NCBI GenBank assembly: GCA_026419785.1
Contig: JAODTK010005635.1
Location: 124,001-188,000, forward strand
DNA length: 64,000 nt
Source: Sclerodactyla briareus
Lineage: Eukaryota; Echinodermata; Holothuroidea; Dendrochirotida; Sclerodactylidae
Direction of reading: 5' to 3'
Positions within the stretch are counted from its first letter, which is position 1. The number at the start of each line of letters is the position of its first letter. Positions 27,231-35,739 of this stretch are shown piece by piece. Made by a program: the position numbers and the translations under genes. Under the pieces are notes generated by a model, which saw only the letters and a list, made by a program, of their open reading frames with translations, was not told the origin of the DNA and ran no database searches.

Positions 27231-30200
27231 AGATATATATATATATAATATATATATATATATTTATATTTATATATATATATTTATATTTATATATATA
27301 GCTAGAATACTAAAATACAACAATCCAACAAAACATATTGAAATCCACAGTCAAAAGGATCCAAAAGGATGCGACGGTGTTTCCGGGTTCTAATAACAAT
27401 AAGATACAAAGGAATAGGAAACACAACTTTTAACTGCTCCAATATATTCAAAACGTTTCGGTCATTCGACCTTCGTCAGTTGACGTAATACCGTGTAATG
27501 ACCCCTAACAAGGTAGAACACACCTAAAGGCCAGCTACCGGGCTACGAGGCATAATTTTTATATAATTTAATACGTTTCTTAGGGGTAATTTCGTTTCTT
27601 ATGTTAAGACCGTTAGGGTGCTTGTACGTAATTTTCGCTGTCCAGTAGATTTCACGGGTGAGGAGTTTCTTATTGATTTATGCGTTGTCCATGATGTGTT
27701 CGATAGCAAGGAACGAAAAATCGGACAATTCATGGCAGGTTTGGTTGAAATGTGTTGCCACTCCACATGTTCTTTTATTAGTTGGCATGTGTGATTTGTG
27801 ATTGCGAAATCGCACTTTGAAAAGCCGTGGATATATAGATATATATATATATATTATAATATATATATATATATATAATATATATATAAAACAGTAGAGA
27901 TGAAATCCGTGTATTGGTCGTTGAAAATTGAATAGTGTGATAAGAATGATACTGTTGACCAACGAAAATATTTAATCCGTATATTTCGACCTCTCCTCGG
28001 GTCTTCTTCAGCTGAATATGTAATATAACAAGTTTCTAAGGCGCCACTTCTGGAACTCAGCGACAAATAAGCCTTTTATTACACACCACGCGCTATTTTT
28101 GTGTTGTCATAAAGTCAACCTAGCGTATTATTGATTGGATATTTGTTTGAATAACGGTTTCACTGATTTTTGTTATATTACATATTCAGCTGAAGAAGAC
28201 ACGAGGAGAGGTCGAAATATACGGATAAATATTTTCGTTGGTCAACAGTATCATTCTTATCGCACTATAATATATATAATATAATATATATATATTATAT
28301 ATATATATATAGATATATATATATATATATATAATATATATATATATATCTATATATATATATATATAGATATATATATATTATATATATATATATCTAT
28401 ATATATATATATATATTATATATATATATATATATGCCAATGGGACACGCTTAAATGTTACGATGTGCAGTTAGATCATGAATACTTCTCTCGATAACTC
28501 TACGTAGTCTACAAAGTTAGGCTTAGTAGGCTCAAATGCCCAATTCCTAGCCTTTGAATCTAACTTAATGTACTCTGCAGGTTCGTACAGAGCTTCGTCT
28601 ACTACGGCCTTTCTCTCGGTACGTCCACACTCGGCTTAGATGTGTACGTCGTCTTCTGCATATCTGGAGCTGTTGAAATACCAGCCTATATTGCCAGTGC
28701 TTTCACCATGAAGTATCTTGGTAGGAAGCTGGCGACAGGAGGTCTAATGATCCTAGCGGGATTAGCTTGTTTTATCACTATCCCAATCCGTAAGTTCCGC
28801 TGGCATTCAGCTAAACTCACATTGCTATCACTCCATACATGGTATCTATTTCATCTACTGTTTCCAAATTTACAATTTCGGTATTTCTTTGTGTGCATGA
28901 TCCTGCCAACATTGCTCAGAATTTTTTTTTTTTTTTATGGTATCCAGTACTCTCTATAAATACATTGAACTATCGTGTCATGTTTGTTCAATGGGACGGA
29001 AGAAAATAGAAAGTTTCACTATAGACATATGTTTCGGCCGCTGCTGAGTTACACGCAAACAGAGAGAAAATGGCGAGCTGAACAAAGAGACAAGTAAGCG
29101 CTTCTTGACGTTCATGCGCGCTAGAGTGTGGCGTTGGGCTGACGACTTCAAACTTCACTTGGATGCATTTATAGCACTAACGTATTGCCATTAATGCTTC
29201 TTCTCTACAGCTCGGGCCCCATGCGTGTGGTGTTCGCTATGATTGGAAAATTTGCTATCACAGCATCCTTTGCTAACATCTATGTTCACACAGCCGAAAG
29301 ATTCCCGACCCCAATCAGGTGAGGATTGTTCTTTTCGAGAGGCTTTCACCTCTCTATTTGAATGGATATTGTAGAGTCACTCGCTCCAAACAACTCATGG
29401 ATTCGTCCGTTGTACTCTTTCTCGGCGAATATGGAGTACCCACACACTCTGGACAGAATATACTTGGAACGAGGAAACAGTATTATTTTTACAGCTCCTG
29501 GGAAACTGAACTGGGATGGTTAATGATGAAAGTGAAATTGAGGAGTTATCAAACAAAGACCAATCCATAATTCCGGATGACACAGACACGATCACAAACA
29601 CAACGAAAGAACGAGGGCATCGAAGAAGGATGACAGCTTACAAGGGGTTGTTACCATGTGCAGGAGCCGTGGCTGCTCTAATAGCTGGTGGGGCTAGTAC
29701 CTTCGAATTGGGGATGAATAGTGAGTTTACAGCAGAGAATAGTGGTTGATTCCGGAAACGAACTGACCTTTGGTAGAAAGATAAAAGGAAGGTTTCGGTT
29801 CAACGAACATAGACCTATGTACAGAACCAACATCGCCTTGACATAGGTTGAAGTCCATTCAATATTCACAACATCTGGATTTCACTCAGTAGTAGTCCAC
29901 ACTATGGCAACTACTAATCGAAACTATCGCGCAATGTTTATATGGTATTCAGTAATCACAACACTTGAGGCGATTCGGTCATCCTTAACTATATAACTCG
30001 CATTACCTGTTCCTTGACTTGCCTAGATACGTACCCTACGACAACGCGTATAACACGTCTTCTCAGGTATCCAAACTAACGTAGAAACAATCAGTCTTTT
30101 CATACGGTATAGTATCCAAGGTATTGAGACCTTCAGAGATAATACAGGCTCAACACGAACACCGCATCAACACTAACAGTGTACGGGAATATCTTCAGGA

Positions 30201-30819
30201 GCTGCTCACCAGGAGGGAAGGAAGGAAATGGGTCAAAACAGGTCGATGCGCAACTCTGAAAAAGTAGTTTCTCTGTTGAAGAATGTTGACTTGGGACTGA
30301 CAGGTATATAGTGTTCTTGAAGTTCTAATATAGTTCGGCTCCTCCCCATTAGTCATCCATATCCATCCAATACCCTGGGCTTATTCTACAACCACCTCTA
30401 GCCCACCAGGGATAGATTGAACCATAGTAAAGTTTGAATCGCCGGACGCTCGTCACGTCCGTTCCCGTTGCACGTTTTCACTATGATGTGGGATGTGGGA
30501 GTACGTGTTAGCTGCGTTTGCAGAAGGCTATAAGACTTGGCAGCTATGGATCATATATATCACTAGTACACAGATATATCTCCTCGATACTCGTTACAGA
30601 ACTCTGAGTAATTTTGCTGTTCTGCGGCCTGCTCGCTAGGAGGTATGATTGCCCCTCTCATCCTGGTATTCGAGAAGGCTTGGATCTCACTACCGCTCAT
30701 CTGTTTTGCGTCATCATCTGTCATCGCGGGCCTGCTGGTGTTCTTCCTGCGGAGACTAAGGGGAAGTTGATGCCTGACACGATAAATGAATCCCTAAACC
30801 TGAGGAAAACTAGAGCGAG
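15288..30819 (+). CDS. SLC22-type organic cation/anion transporter gene (nine exons recognised)
   Basis: A major-facilitator transporter of the plasma membrane; the family moves organic cations, anions or carnitine-like zwitterions. I cannot assign a substrate. Nine exons on this strand follow the SLC22 order, each with plausible splice borders: 15288-15658, 17547-17651, 18806-18959, 20702-20869, 24300-24424, 26187-26287, 28581-28789, 29211-29318 and 30600-30819. Family landmarks visible: an N-terminal FDDVL..GKFGWYQ, WELVCDR, the loop 2-3 SDR-FG-R-YP, ESPRWLL, YYGLSLGTSTLG, YLGRK and a C-terminal ETKGKLMPDT. Exon phases agree between neighbours once single-base indels are allowed, at least eleven over about 1.35 kb. 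I see no nonsense mutation that is independent of a frame break. It is therefore either a working gene seen through a noisy assembly or a recent pseudogene. The introns hold a hAT element, a Penelope-like tail and long TA tracts. Confidence 0.88.
15781..15835. repeat. (TG)n microsatellite
   Basis: TG/TATG units about 120 bp after SLC22 exon 1, in intron 1. A matching (CA)n tract lies at 14866-14890. Confidence 0.9.
16090..16600 (+). repeat. GACCT-rich tandem pair, unit about 250 bp
   Basis: Two units share ATCT.CG.CAAC, TTTTGGGGG, GGCG.AATGG, CTACTTTGA and TTTGACCTC. They lie in SLC22 intron 1. Confidence 0.55.
17547..17651 (+). CDS. SLC22-like exon 2: WELVCDR and TM2
   Basis: The acceptor is ATTTTTATTGCAG and the donor AG|GTGCGT. 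It opens in phase 0 with WELVCDRSAVP, then changes frame in a CCCC run to NILQSIYLAGFLVGCLVFGA and TSDR. It measures 105 nt; removing one C gives 104, which leaves the two-base carry (AG) that the next exon completes to Arg. This is the extracellular-loop end plus TM2 of the transporter. Confidence 0.88.
17876..17980. repeat. (TATG)n plus (TG)n microsatellite
   Basis: TATG units with two TAGTATG interruptions pass into GTGTGT. Confidence 0.95.
18000..18560 (+). repeat. Non-coding dispersed repeat after a TG microsatellite
   Basis: It begins TCCCACTTCCTCGTTAGCAG and contains related blocks GTCAATGGAGGC..TTTGCATAA and GTCAATTTGCATAACAATGCG about 136 bp apart. It lies in SLC22 intron 2 and has no coding sense. 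Confidence 0.4.
18806..18959 (+). CDS. SLC22-like exon 3: loop 2-3 signature, TM3-TM4
   Basis: The acceptor is CGACAG and the donor GTAG|GTGAGA. The exon starts with the FG-R-YP part of the major-facilitator loop 2-3 signature (SDRFGRRP in relatives), where one C appears missing (GGCGATACC). It continues PIFVFCGICTTIFALL and ILRFCVAASAYGLCLIAFVV, which are TM3 and TM4. With one base added the exon is 155 nt and leaves a one-base carry that matches the next exon. Confidence 0.87.
20702..20869 (+). CDS. SLC22-like exon 4: TM5-TM6
   Basis: The acceptor is TTTCTCCCAG and the donor CAT|GTACGT. The translation TEMVLPDKRVYVGVFVWCW, then FAIGYFALSALGKMVTNWRL, matches the TEW..P.KR..VG and DWR segments of SLC22 TM5-TM6. 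Near the end the frame slips by one T (TTATGTGCGC), after which APLVLLSPTL reads on toward the PESPRWL exon. Phase with the preceding exon is correct. Confidence 0.87.
20953..22033. mobile_element. hAT-like non-autonomous DNA transposon, 1.08 kb
   Basis: The left end is CAGGGCCGTATCGAGCGGGG and the right end, reversed, is CAGGGGCGTAGCGAAGGG. The duplication ATGGGAAC flanks both sides (20945-20952 and 22034-22041). The interior has GTCGGCAAATTTTCGG units, a 110-bp purine-rich tract (about 21043-21155) and AT-rich DNA with no recognisable transposase. It lies in SLC22 intron 4, just after exon 4. Confidence 0.83.
22042..24299 (+). other. SLC22 intron 4, remainder
   Basis: AT-rich intron DNA with a G-run at 23917-23926 and a (CAGA)n stretch near 24189. 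Nothing else recognised. Confidence 0.6.
24300..24424 (+). CDS. SLC22-like exon 5: ESPRWLL motif, start of central cytoplasmic loop
   Basis: The acceptor is GATATGTAG. The exon opens with DESPRWLLTR, matching the PESPRWLL signature that ends TM6 in SLC22 and related sugar transporters. After a frame change SFKQIAITNK corresponds to the KIIRKIAKVNK-like part of the central loop. A GTACGT donor follows at 24425. Its phase does not fit exon 4 exactly, so at least one indel or a misplaced border is present. Confidence 0.72.
25200..25520 (+). mobile_element. Possible tRNA-derived SINE
   Basis: An A-box-like TGGTATCAGTGACGC (about 25263) is followed by a B-box-like GAGTTCGAATTCC (25296-25308), then moderately GC-rich DNA with no coding sense. 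The spacing is short for a tRNA head. It lies in SLC22 intron 5. Confidence 0.3.
26187..26287 (+). CDS. SLC22-like exon 6: end of central loop, start of TM7
   Basis: A strong acceptor (CTGTTTTTTTTAG) precedes the exon, and the donor is TTG|GTATGT. FRTPS is readable in one frame, matching the DLFRTPN motif of the family. RNLYYGSIYSNLVYNW follows in another. The closing TG joins the first G of exon 7 to make Trp, giving YNW|FVQSFVYYG, which is typical of TM7. At least one indel lies between FRTP and RNLYY. Confidence 0.72.
26396..26938 (-). CDS. Unrecognised long open frame in SLC22 intron 6
   Basis: This is the longest uninterrupted non-repeat frame in the window (180 codons). It opens with a GTG, not ATG, two codons after a TGA, so it is not a complete start-to-stop gene as it stands. 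It includes SRKVIHFVGRSTLNVATCIK, YYSKIKDLISIQYPIKQQQL and YELKAFPLILGGIDRF. Composition is ordinary and soluble-looking. By a rough estimate an open frame of this length is unlikely by chance in AT-rich DNA (about 0.1 expected per window). It could be an exon of a nested gene, a retrocopy, or a mobile-element fragment; I cannot name it. The Penelope-like fragment lies about 0.5 kb away on the same strand. Confidence 0.35.
   Translation of the reverse strand: MYKFGKLVLSGSCSRKVIHFVGRSTLNVATCIKLIKRYYSKIKDLISIQYPIKQQQLVSIVAFSYGLRVTDSLLLHIGPYNFIKGDLPKLRHMYSCEYELKAFPLILGGIDRFTTPAEKWTVPFKLEWHHIASKLAYINEKSLYERITLIPKLIVSGSPVIAVFNFQIHFTSTYYGVDIP
27119..27300. repeat. (TA)n microsatellite, first of three in SLC22 intron 6
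   Basis: TA repeats have single-base slips and borders the Penelope-like fragment. Further tracts lie at 27829-27892 and 28266-28435. Confidence 0.95.
27300..27840 (-). mobile_element. Penelope-like element, C-terminal endonuclease part and 3' tail
   Basis: The - strand reads PRLFKVRFRNHKSHMPTNKR, TCGVATHFNQTCHELSDFSF and LAIEHIMDN, then REIYWTAKITYKHPNGLN. These match the C-terminus of GIY-YIG-bearing Penelope-like retroelements (RF..HKS, HFN, DF....IE, REAYW...L...HP.GLN). The 3' tail includes a hammerhead-like core (27456-27479). The copy is bounded on both sides by TA microsatellites, a common setting for these elements. Confidence 0.8.
27456..27479 (-). other. Hammerhead-ribozyme-like core
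   Basis: The - strand reads CTGACGA-A-GGTC-GAAT-GACC-GAAA. This is a CUGANGA box, a perfect 4-bp stem II with a GAAU loop, and the GAAA box, in the order of a hammerhead core. Penelope-like elements are known to carry such ribozymes. An extra A precedes stem II, and I could not define stem III, stem I or the cleavage site. Confidence 0.35.
27933..28267. repeat. 98-bp near-perfect inverted repeat flanked by TA tracts
   Basis: The left arm (27933-28031) and right arm (28170-28267) match apart from about three changes, and 138 bp separate them. Both carry CTGAAGA-A-GAC...GGTC-GAAA, a second hammerhead-like core (- strand 27984-28011; + strand 28190-28217). The left arm keeps a 4-bp GACC/GGTC stem and the right keeps 3 bp. 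The pair looks like two tail copies of a Penelope-type element set head to head. Confidence 0.75.
28266..28435. repeat. (TA)n microsatellite after the inverted repeat
   Basis: TA repeats carry sparse C and G interruptions. It ends about 145 bp before SLC22 exon 7. Confidence 0.95.
28581..28789 (+). CDS. SLC22-like exon 7: TM7-TM9, intact
   Basis: The acceptor is TGTACTCTGCAG and the donor CC|GTAAGT. It is 209 nt with an uninterrupted frame: FVQSFVYYGLSLGTSTLG (TM7), then DVYVVFCISGAV, VEIPAYIASAFTMKYLGRK (TM8 and the loop 8-9 basic motif), then a Leu/Ile-rich TM9 ending FITIPI. This is the best-preserved exon of the gene and the surest evidence for the SLC22 assignment. Confidence 0.92.
29211..29318 (+). 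CDS. SLC22-like exon 8: TM10
   Basis: The acceptor is CTTCTCTACAG and the donor AG|GTGAGG. It reads MRVVFAMIGKFAITASFANI and YVHTAERFPTPIR, matching the GK....SF...Y.YT.E.FPT..R block of SLC22 TM10. Entry phase is off by one against exon 7, consistent with one missing base near the CGGGCCCC run at the start. Confidence 0.88.
29495..29720 (+). CDS. Putative 5' exon of another gene nested in the SLC22 intron
   Basis: The acceptor is TATTATTTTTACAG and the donor ATA|GTGAGT. An ATG at 29516 in a good context (GGGATGG) opens 68 uninterrupted codons. A polar N-terminus (MVNDESEIEELSNKDQS, then many Asp/Thr and a basic GHRRRM) is followed by one hydrophobic stretch, LLPCAGAVAALIAGGAST. That layout suits a cytosolic tail plus the first membrane helix of a transporter, but I do not recognise the family. 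It cannot join the SLC22 reading order, because exons 8 and 9 join directly in phase. No downstream partner exon was found within the window. Confidence 0.4.
30600..30819 (+). CDS. SLC22-like exon 9: TM11-TM12 and C-terminal tail
   Basis: The acceptor TCGTTACAG supplies the A that completes AG|A (Arg). After TLSNFAVLRPAR the frame moves by one to GGMIAPLILVFEKAWISLPL and SSSVIAGLLVFFL, then by one more to PAETKGKLMPDTINESLNL. These are TM11, TM12 and the PETKG..LPDT tail of the family. The breaks lie at CGCTAGG and CCTGCGGAG, each one base short. The end is set at GAG|GTATTG; whether another coding exon follows is uncertain. Confidence 0.82.
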
Positions 30820-30982
30820 GTATTGTGCTTTTCGCCATTATTTCTCTGCTAAGAGTTGGTGTTATATTATTGTGAACCTTATGTGGCGACCACCCTGTGT
30901 CGGGATCCTTCCTGACCTTGTGTGTTCCCAATGACACACCCAATGTATATTCCACCCACCTCGTCATGCTGCGACACTAGTA

Positions 30983-31292
30983 TACCACAGGTGCGAATGC
31001 GGATGCGGCTACAACAGCATGGCACCTTAAATTGCGGAATACGAATATGGAATTGTTGACAATAGGCCGCACTCGTCTTAATTTATACAAAGAATGAAAC
31101 GATCACTGAGTAAACACAATCACCATGTGTTCCTATGCGAAACATACAGAGCAATGTAACGTCTTCTTTCACGAGTTGCAGTGATTTGTTTTTACTGCAT
31201 CATACAGTTTTATCCCCTCGAAAAAAATCCTCACTCGCAAAGCAGCAATTTTCATATTCATATCGCATACCGCATTCGCATCTATGGATTCC
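30983..31292. mobile_element. MITE-like inverted-repeat element, about 310 bp
   Basis: The left arm starts CACAGGTGCGAATGCGG and runs to GGAATACGAATATGG. The right arm, reversed, starts CCATAGATGCGAATGCGG and runs to GATATGAATATG. The arms are diverged and no clear duplication is seen. It follows the last SLC22 exon by about 160 bp and may lie in the 3' UTR or flank. Confidence 0.5.
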
Positions 31293-33599
31293 TGGTCTAA
31301 CAGACAGATTAAGAAAGAACTCTAATGCCCGTCCTCATGATTCTTTCACAGCAGTGTTTTAGTCGTAACAGATATGACTGGGGACGATGTTGTTACGGGG
31401 TTCAGTCGTGTTGTCATGTGCGTTTACGCTTGCTGTTTCAAGCGTAAAGATTATGTCTAAAAAACTGATAAACTTCGCACTCCGATAAAAACGTGTTGAA
31501 TATCAAACATTACCTAACATTTTGGGGTATCTCTTAAACGTATTTAGTGCTAGGAGAGTATTTAATTAATGAACACTGAGTGTACACCTATAACTTTTCC
31601 GGAGTTGTTCAGATGATACATCGGATCCTCAGAAGCGCCCTTCATTGCAATCGCAGTGTATTGGTGGAACCTCTCGCTCAGGTTGAACACCATAGCAGAA
31701 TTTTCTCACTCAATCACTCAGACGAAGTGAATGTGCAGCTTACTGATCACAAGATGAAATGACCCTACACAAAATACAACATTTCATGGAGAAAAATTGT
31801 GCTGCCTTGATTAGGGCTCGTCAATTGGAATATCTATACATTTCCTACTATGTTAATCTTACTATTCTAATCTTTCTCGTTCCAGTTCCAACAACAATAG
31901 TGCTGAAATATGAGACGTTCTACCAACATCACCGTTCCAAAACGTTCCTCAATATACCGATTCATTCTTGAAATGCAGTGTTTCGATAGTCCAGATGCTG
32001 GATCCTGTAACCGATCCGTACCGACTTCGAGAAGTTGACTTAAAGTGGTGCCAGAGCGCCATATGTGGTTAGCCATGTTGAGGGAGTCACCACCCACGAG
32101 CTTCAATGACAAACTAAAATGGTGTGCGGAGCGTGTACGACAAGAGGGTAATAATCAACGACAAATGGTCATGGGTAATATCTGCGAAACGCTAAAGGAA
32201 AGCAATCACTATGTATATATATATTCATCGCCGGAGATGAGATGAAGACTTACATGAATATTTGCCGTTATAGTTTTCGCCTTTATCCGGTTATGAATAA
32301 TATTCACCATGTAATTCTGGCAACCTTTACAACCTGTGAGTTTGATTGTCTATAGTCTTCTACCTTTTTCCACCTTCATATTATATTTGTCACAATTATT
32401 TTGTGTGTGTTCTCTGGTTCCTATCGACATTTTTATTCATGCTTTTCGCACCAAGTTTCACCGCAAACGGCCATATATATATTTTTGTCATATGTTTCAG
32501 GTAAATTCTGATTTTTCCCAATAAAGTATTGCGTCCATTAGCAACTCATAGTGGGTACTTCTTGATGTGACCGGCGTCTCATCCCTAACCTGACCCCCAA
32601 CCCAAACATAATCCGTTGTATGCACTTTGAACAGCCAGCCAGGAAACAACTTGTTGGGGCGTGCTCGAAATCGGGTAAATTTTGCTTTTCCATTCAAATT
32701 CTACAGGTTAATAATTCTCGACGCTAACAAGCTTCTTTTTCGCCCACCAAAAATGCTGCGCACCCAGAGTCTCATGGAATGAGATTCTGATAATCAACAA
32801 TTAATAAATATGATATTACGAAAACAACTAAGTGCAAACAGGCAAAAGGCCAGTCCACATAAGATCTGCTTGGCTGCTCTTGGGAGGCAGATCAGTATTT
32901 ATTCCTGTACTTTTGTGCACAGCCTGGTAATCGTTTTTAACATCGCAATTGGCTCTCGCCGGCTAGAATTCCATTGCCCACGAAGAATAATACATTTCAG
33001 GTCAGATATTGTGTGATCTGGCAAATTAAAGTGTTCGGCGATGGAAATCTAGGTTTGTTGTGACGAATACTAGATTTGTGGTTATTGACCGGTATTCGGA
33101 TATCTCTGCGAAACCAGTACAAAAATCGATACCGAAAAAAAAAACATTAGGTTTCATTCACTCTTCATAGGAAGTCATCATATAAAATATAAACAGATCC
33201 ATCTAGTGGCGTCGAAATCAGCCCAAATTTCAATTGTTCACATTGCTGTGCTGGTTTGTTCTATCTATCCATCCATTTACCCAGCCGGCATTGCAGCCAT
33301 CCATCCATTTAGCCAGCCATCCCGCCATTCATCCATTTATCTATCTATATCCAGTCTGTGAACTTTCGCATTTTGGGCTCTGGAACGTTCGCTCTCAGAC
33401 CGATGATGACCAAACTTGGACACAATGTTTGCTCATCCATGAGACAGCTTTGATATTTTGCCTTCGCATATCCTCATGCATATACTCATTCGAAAAGTGG
33501 CAGTTGGGCACTCCACTCGTCCACCGTTGCTGTTGAATAATTGGTAACAACTTTCAAGTTTCAACTTTGAAGTAAGCTACAACAAATAGTTAGATAAAT
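31293..33599. other. No gene recognised downstream of SLC22
   Basis: It may contain the transporter 3' UTR. A short coding-looking stretch (about 32045-32190, SFNDKLKWCAERVRQEGNNQ) has no splice borders I trust and no family match. Confidence 0.4.
33255..33352. repeat. Degenerate (CCAT)n tract
   Basis: Repeated CCATCCATTTA, CCAGCC and CTATCTAT blocks; the open frame over it is a repeat translation. Confidence 0.8.
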
Positions 33600-35350
33600 T
33601 AGTGTTGCAGAGTTCCACTCAAAGGTCTGCACGCCCGGACAAATTAGGTGTTTTAGAGGTCGACCAATTGCAAACAAAGCACTTACTATTCTCCAGTTTG
33701 AGTTGGATAGGTGCAATCATGATAGATATTCTATCAATTGGAATCTCATTGGAATGTAGGACATTCAAATAGGCGGGATCAAATGTCGTACAGTTTAGTT
33801 TGATCCAGTGAAAAATCCTCATGAGGGTCCACGAAGCCACAACATCCCAAAAGAAAAGTACAACCCAGATGCCTGGAGAATTCGCCACAATTCTTGAAAA
33901 ATAAATCAAGACAGTTCTTAAACGTATTCACACCTTTAGACAGAACAACATCTTCAGGAAGATTATTCCATTCATTAATAAATCTCTGCGAGCAGACTAT
34001 TTCCGAATGTCCAATTTACAGCGTTTACCACGACGCTTGAGACAATGACCTCTATTGGTGGTAAACTTTGGAACCGCAAAGTAATAGTGACAGGAAAGGT
34101 CTGGAATCCATGAACAATTTTGAAAACCTGAATCAAATCACCTCGAATTCGTCCCAGCTCCATTGAAGTTAGACAGAGACTCCTTAATTTTCTCCTCGTA
34201 AGTAAATTTCTAAGACAGTGAATTAATCTAGCGGCCCTCCGTTGAACGTTCTCAATCACTTGCTTGTCTTCCGAGAAATATGGATTCACACCTACATACT
34301 CCAGGTGAGGTTTCGCCAGCTGCTGAACAGCCTGGCAACAATATCTTTATCAAGGAAGGAAAATGTGTAGGACGTCTAATATGAACAAGAATCCAGTTAC
34401 AATTCCTATCAGATTCAACACACTGCTTAGAAGGTTTCGGAAAAGAATACAAATGAAACCGAGATCCCTTTTCTGAATTCACTTGATGAATCTTGCCCAT
34501 TTAACTTGAAAGAAGCGTCGCGATTGTGAAAACCAACATGCATAATTTCGCACTTATCGACATTGAAAAACATTGGCTAAACAGAAGACCATCTGGAAAT
34601 TATATCAATATCTCTTCGGACAATTGCAACATCATCGTTCGAAGCAACCTCCCGATACAACTAGGTATCGTCCCCAAACATTTCGCCTCTGGAATGCACC
34701 GAATCTTCGAGATCGTCAACATACGCTAGAAAAAGTAAAGGCCCAAGAACCGATCCTTGGAAAACACCGCTAGTGACCTTTCGCCAAGAGGACGAACGCC
34801 ATTGGTGATAACTCTTTGTTCAAGGGCATTCCTCTTAATGTCAAAACGTTTCAATTTAAGCGAGAGCGCTCATGAGGAGCCGTGTCAGAAGTTACTTGGA
34901 AGTCTAGGAAAATGGTATCAATTGATCAACAGCACTGCCGTTTCCAAATGCAATGTAACATCTCTCATAAATTATACGAGTCAACCATGAACGACTTTTC
35001 CTGAAACCATGCTGAAAACCCAAAAATAGACTATACTCATTAGAAAATCGAGAATATGAGCCCGAATGATGAATTCAAACTTCTTGCAGACAACACAAGG
35101 AAGACTCCACTGGCCTGTAATTACAAGGCAGAAACTGATTGCCTTTCTTGAAAATTGTACAGGTTGGTTTCGACGAAATGAAGTTGGAGAAGTCCCTCCT
35201 ACAGTTCGAATTAGAGGAACATGGAAGCTGGTCAAAGAGTCAACTAGGGTCATGCTGACTGAAATAGGTAAATTTTGAGAGTCAATGTAGATACAATGCT
35301 CCTCCAACAAATGTGCCTCCCAGGAGTGAGGGAGGGACACGCTAGACATG
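33600..35350 (-). mobile_element. CR1/L2-like LINE, most of the reverse-transcriptase domain
   Basis: In - strand order: CNYRPV and FEFIIRAHILDFLMS with QHGFRKSRSW (fingers); GSVLGPLLFLAYVDDLEDS (motif B and beyond); MFGDDT (catalytic motif C); FNVDKCEIMHVGF (motif D/E); then VNPYFSEDKQVIENVQRRAA, RLIHCLRNLLTRRKLRSL and RGDLIQVFKIVHGF (thumb and tail). Frame breaks are frequent. The catalytic FGDD residues are kept. The endonuclease half is missing. Confidence 0.86.
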
Positions 35351-35739
35351 TGGGGTTCAGGAAGTCAAAGATAATTCAGCTATGGTCATTTCTTGAACTC
35401 AGGAAAAAAAATGTTGAATATGCAAGTTGGTCAGTATCGATGTATCAATGCTGCAAATTGGGTGTTAGGTATTTTGAGTCGAATTTAACGAATTTAACAG
35501 TCCGTGGGGTCATTTCTGGCAGGAATTGCCAGTTTGGGAGTTCAGGGGAAGAGAACGCCTCCCTAGCTCTCACAGAATGAATTGTATGACTAAAATCGTG
35601 GTTCATAACTACTACAGTATTGATCAATAGTACATATGAAGTGTTCAGCTTGTCATAGTCAAGGGTCACTTTTAGGTCAATTTTGCTCTGAGAAAATGTC
35701 CATATCATACCAGTTGTACGATTACGGAAGTTGCTCATC

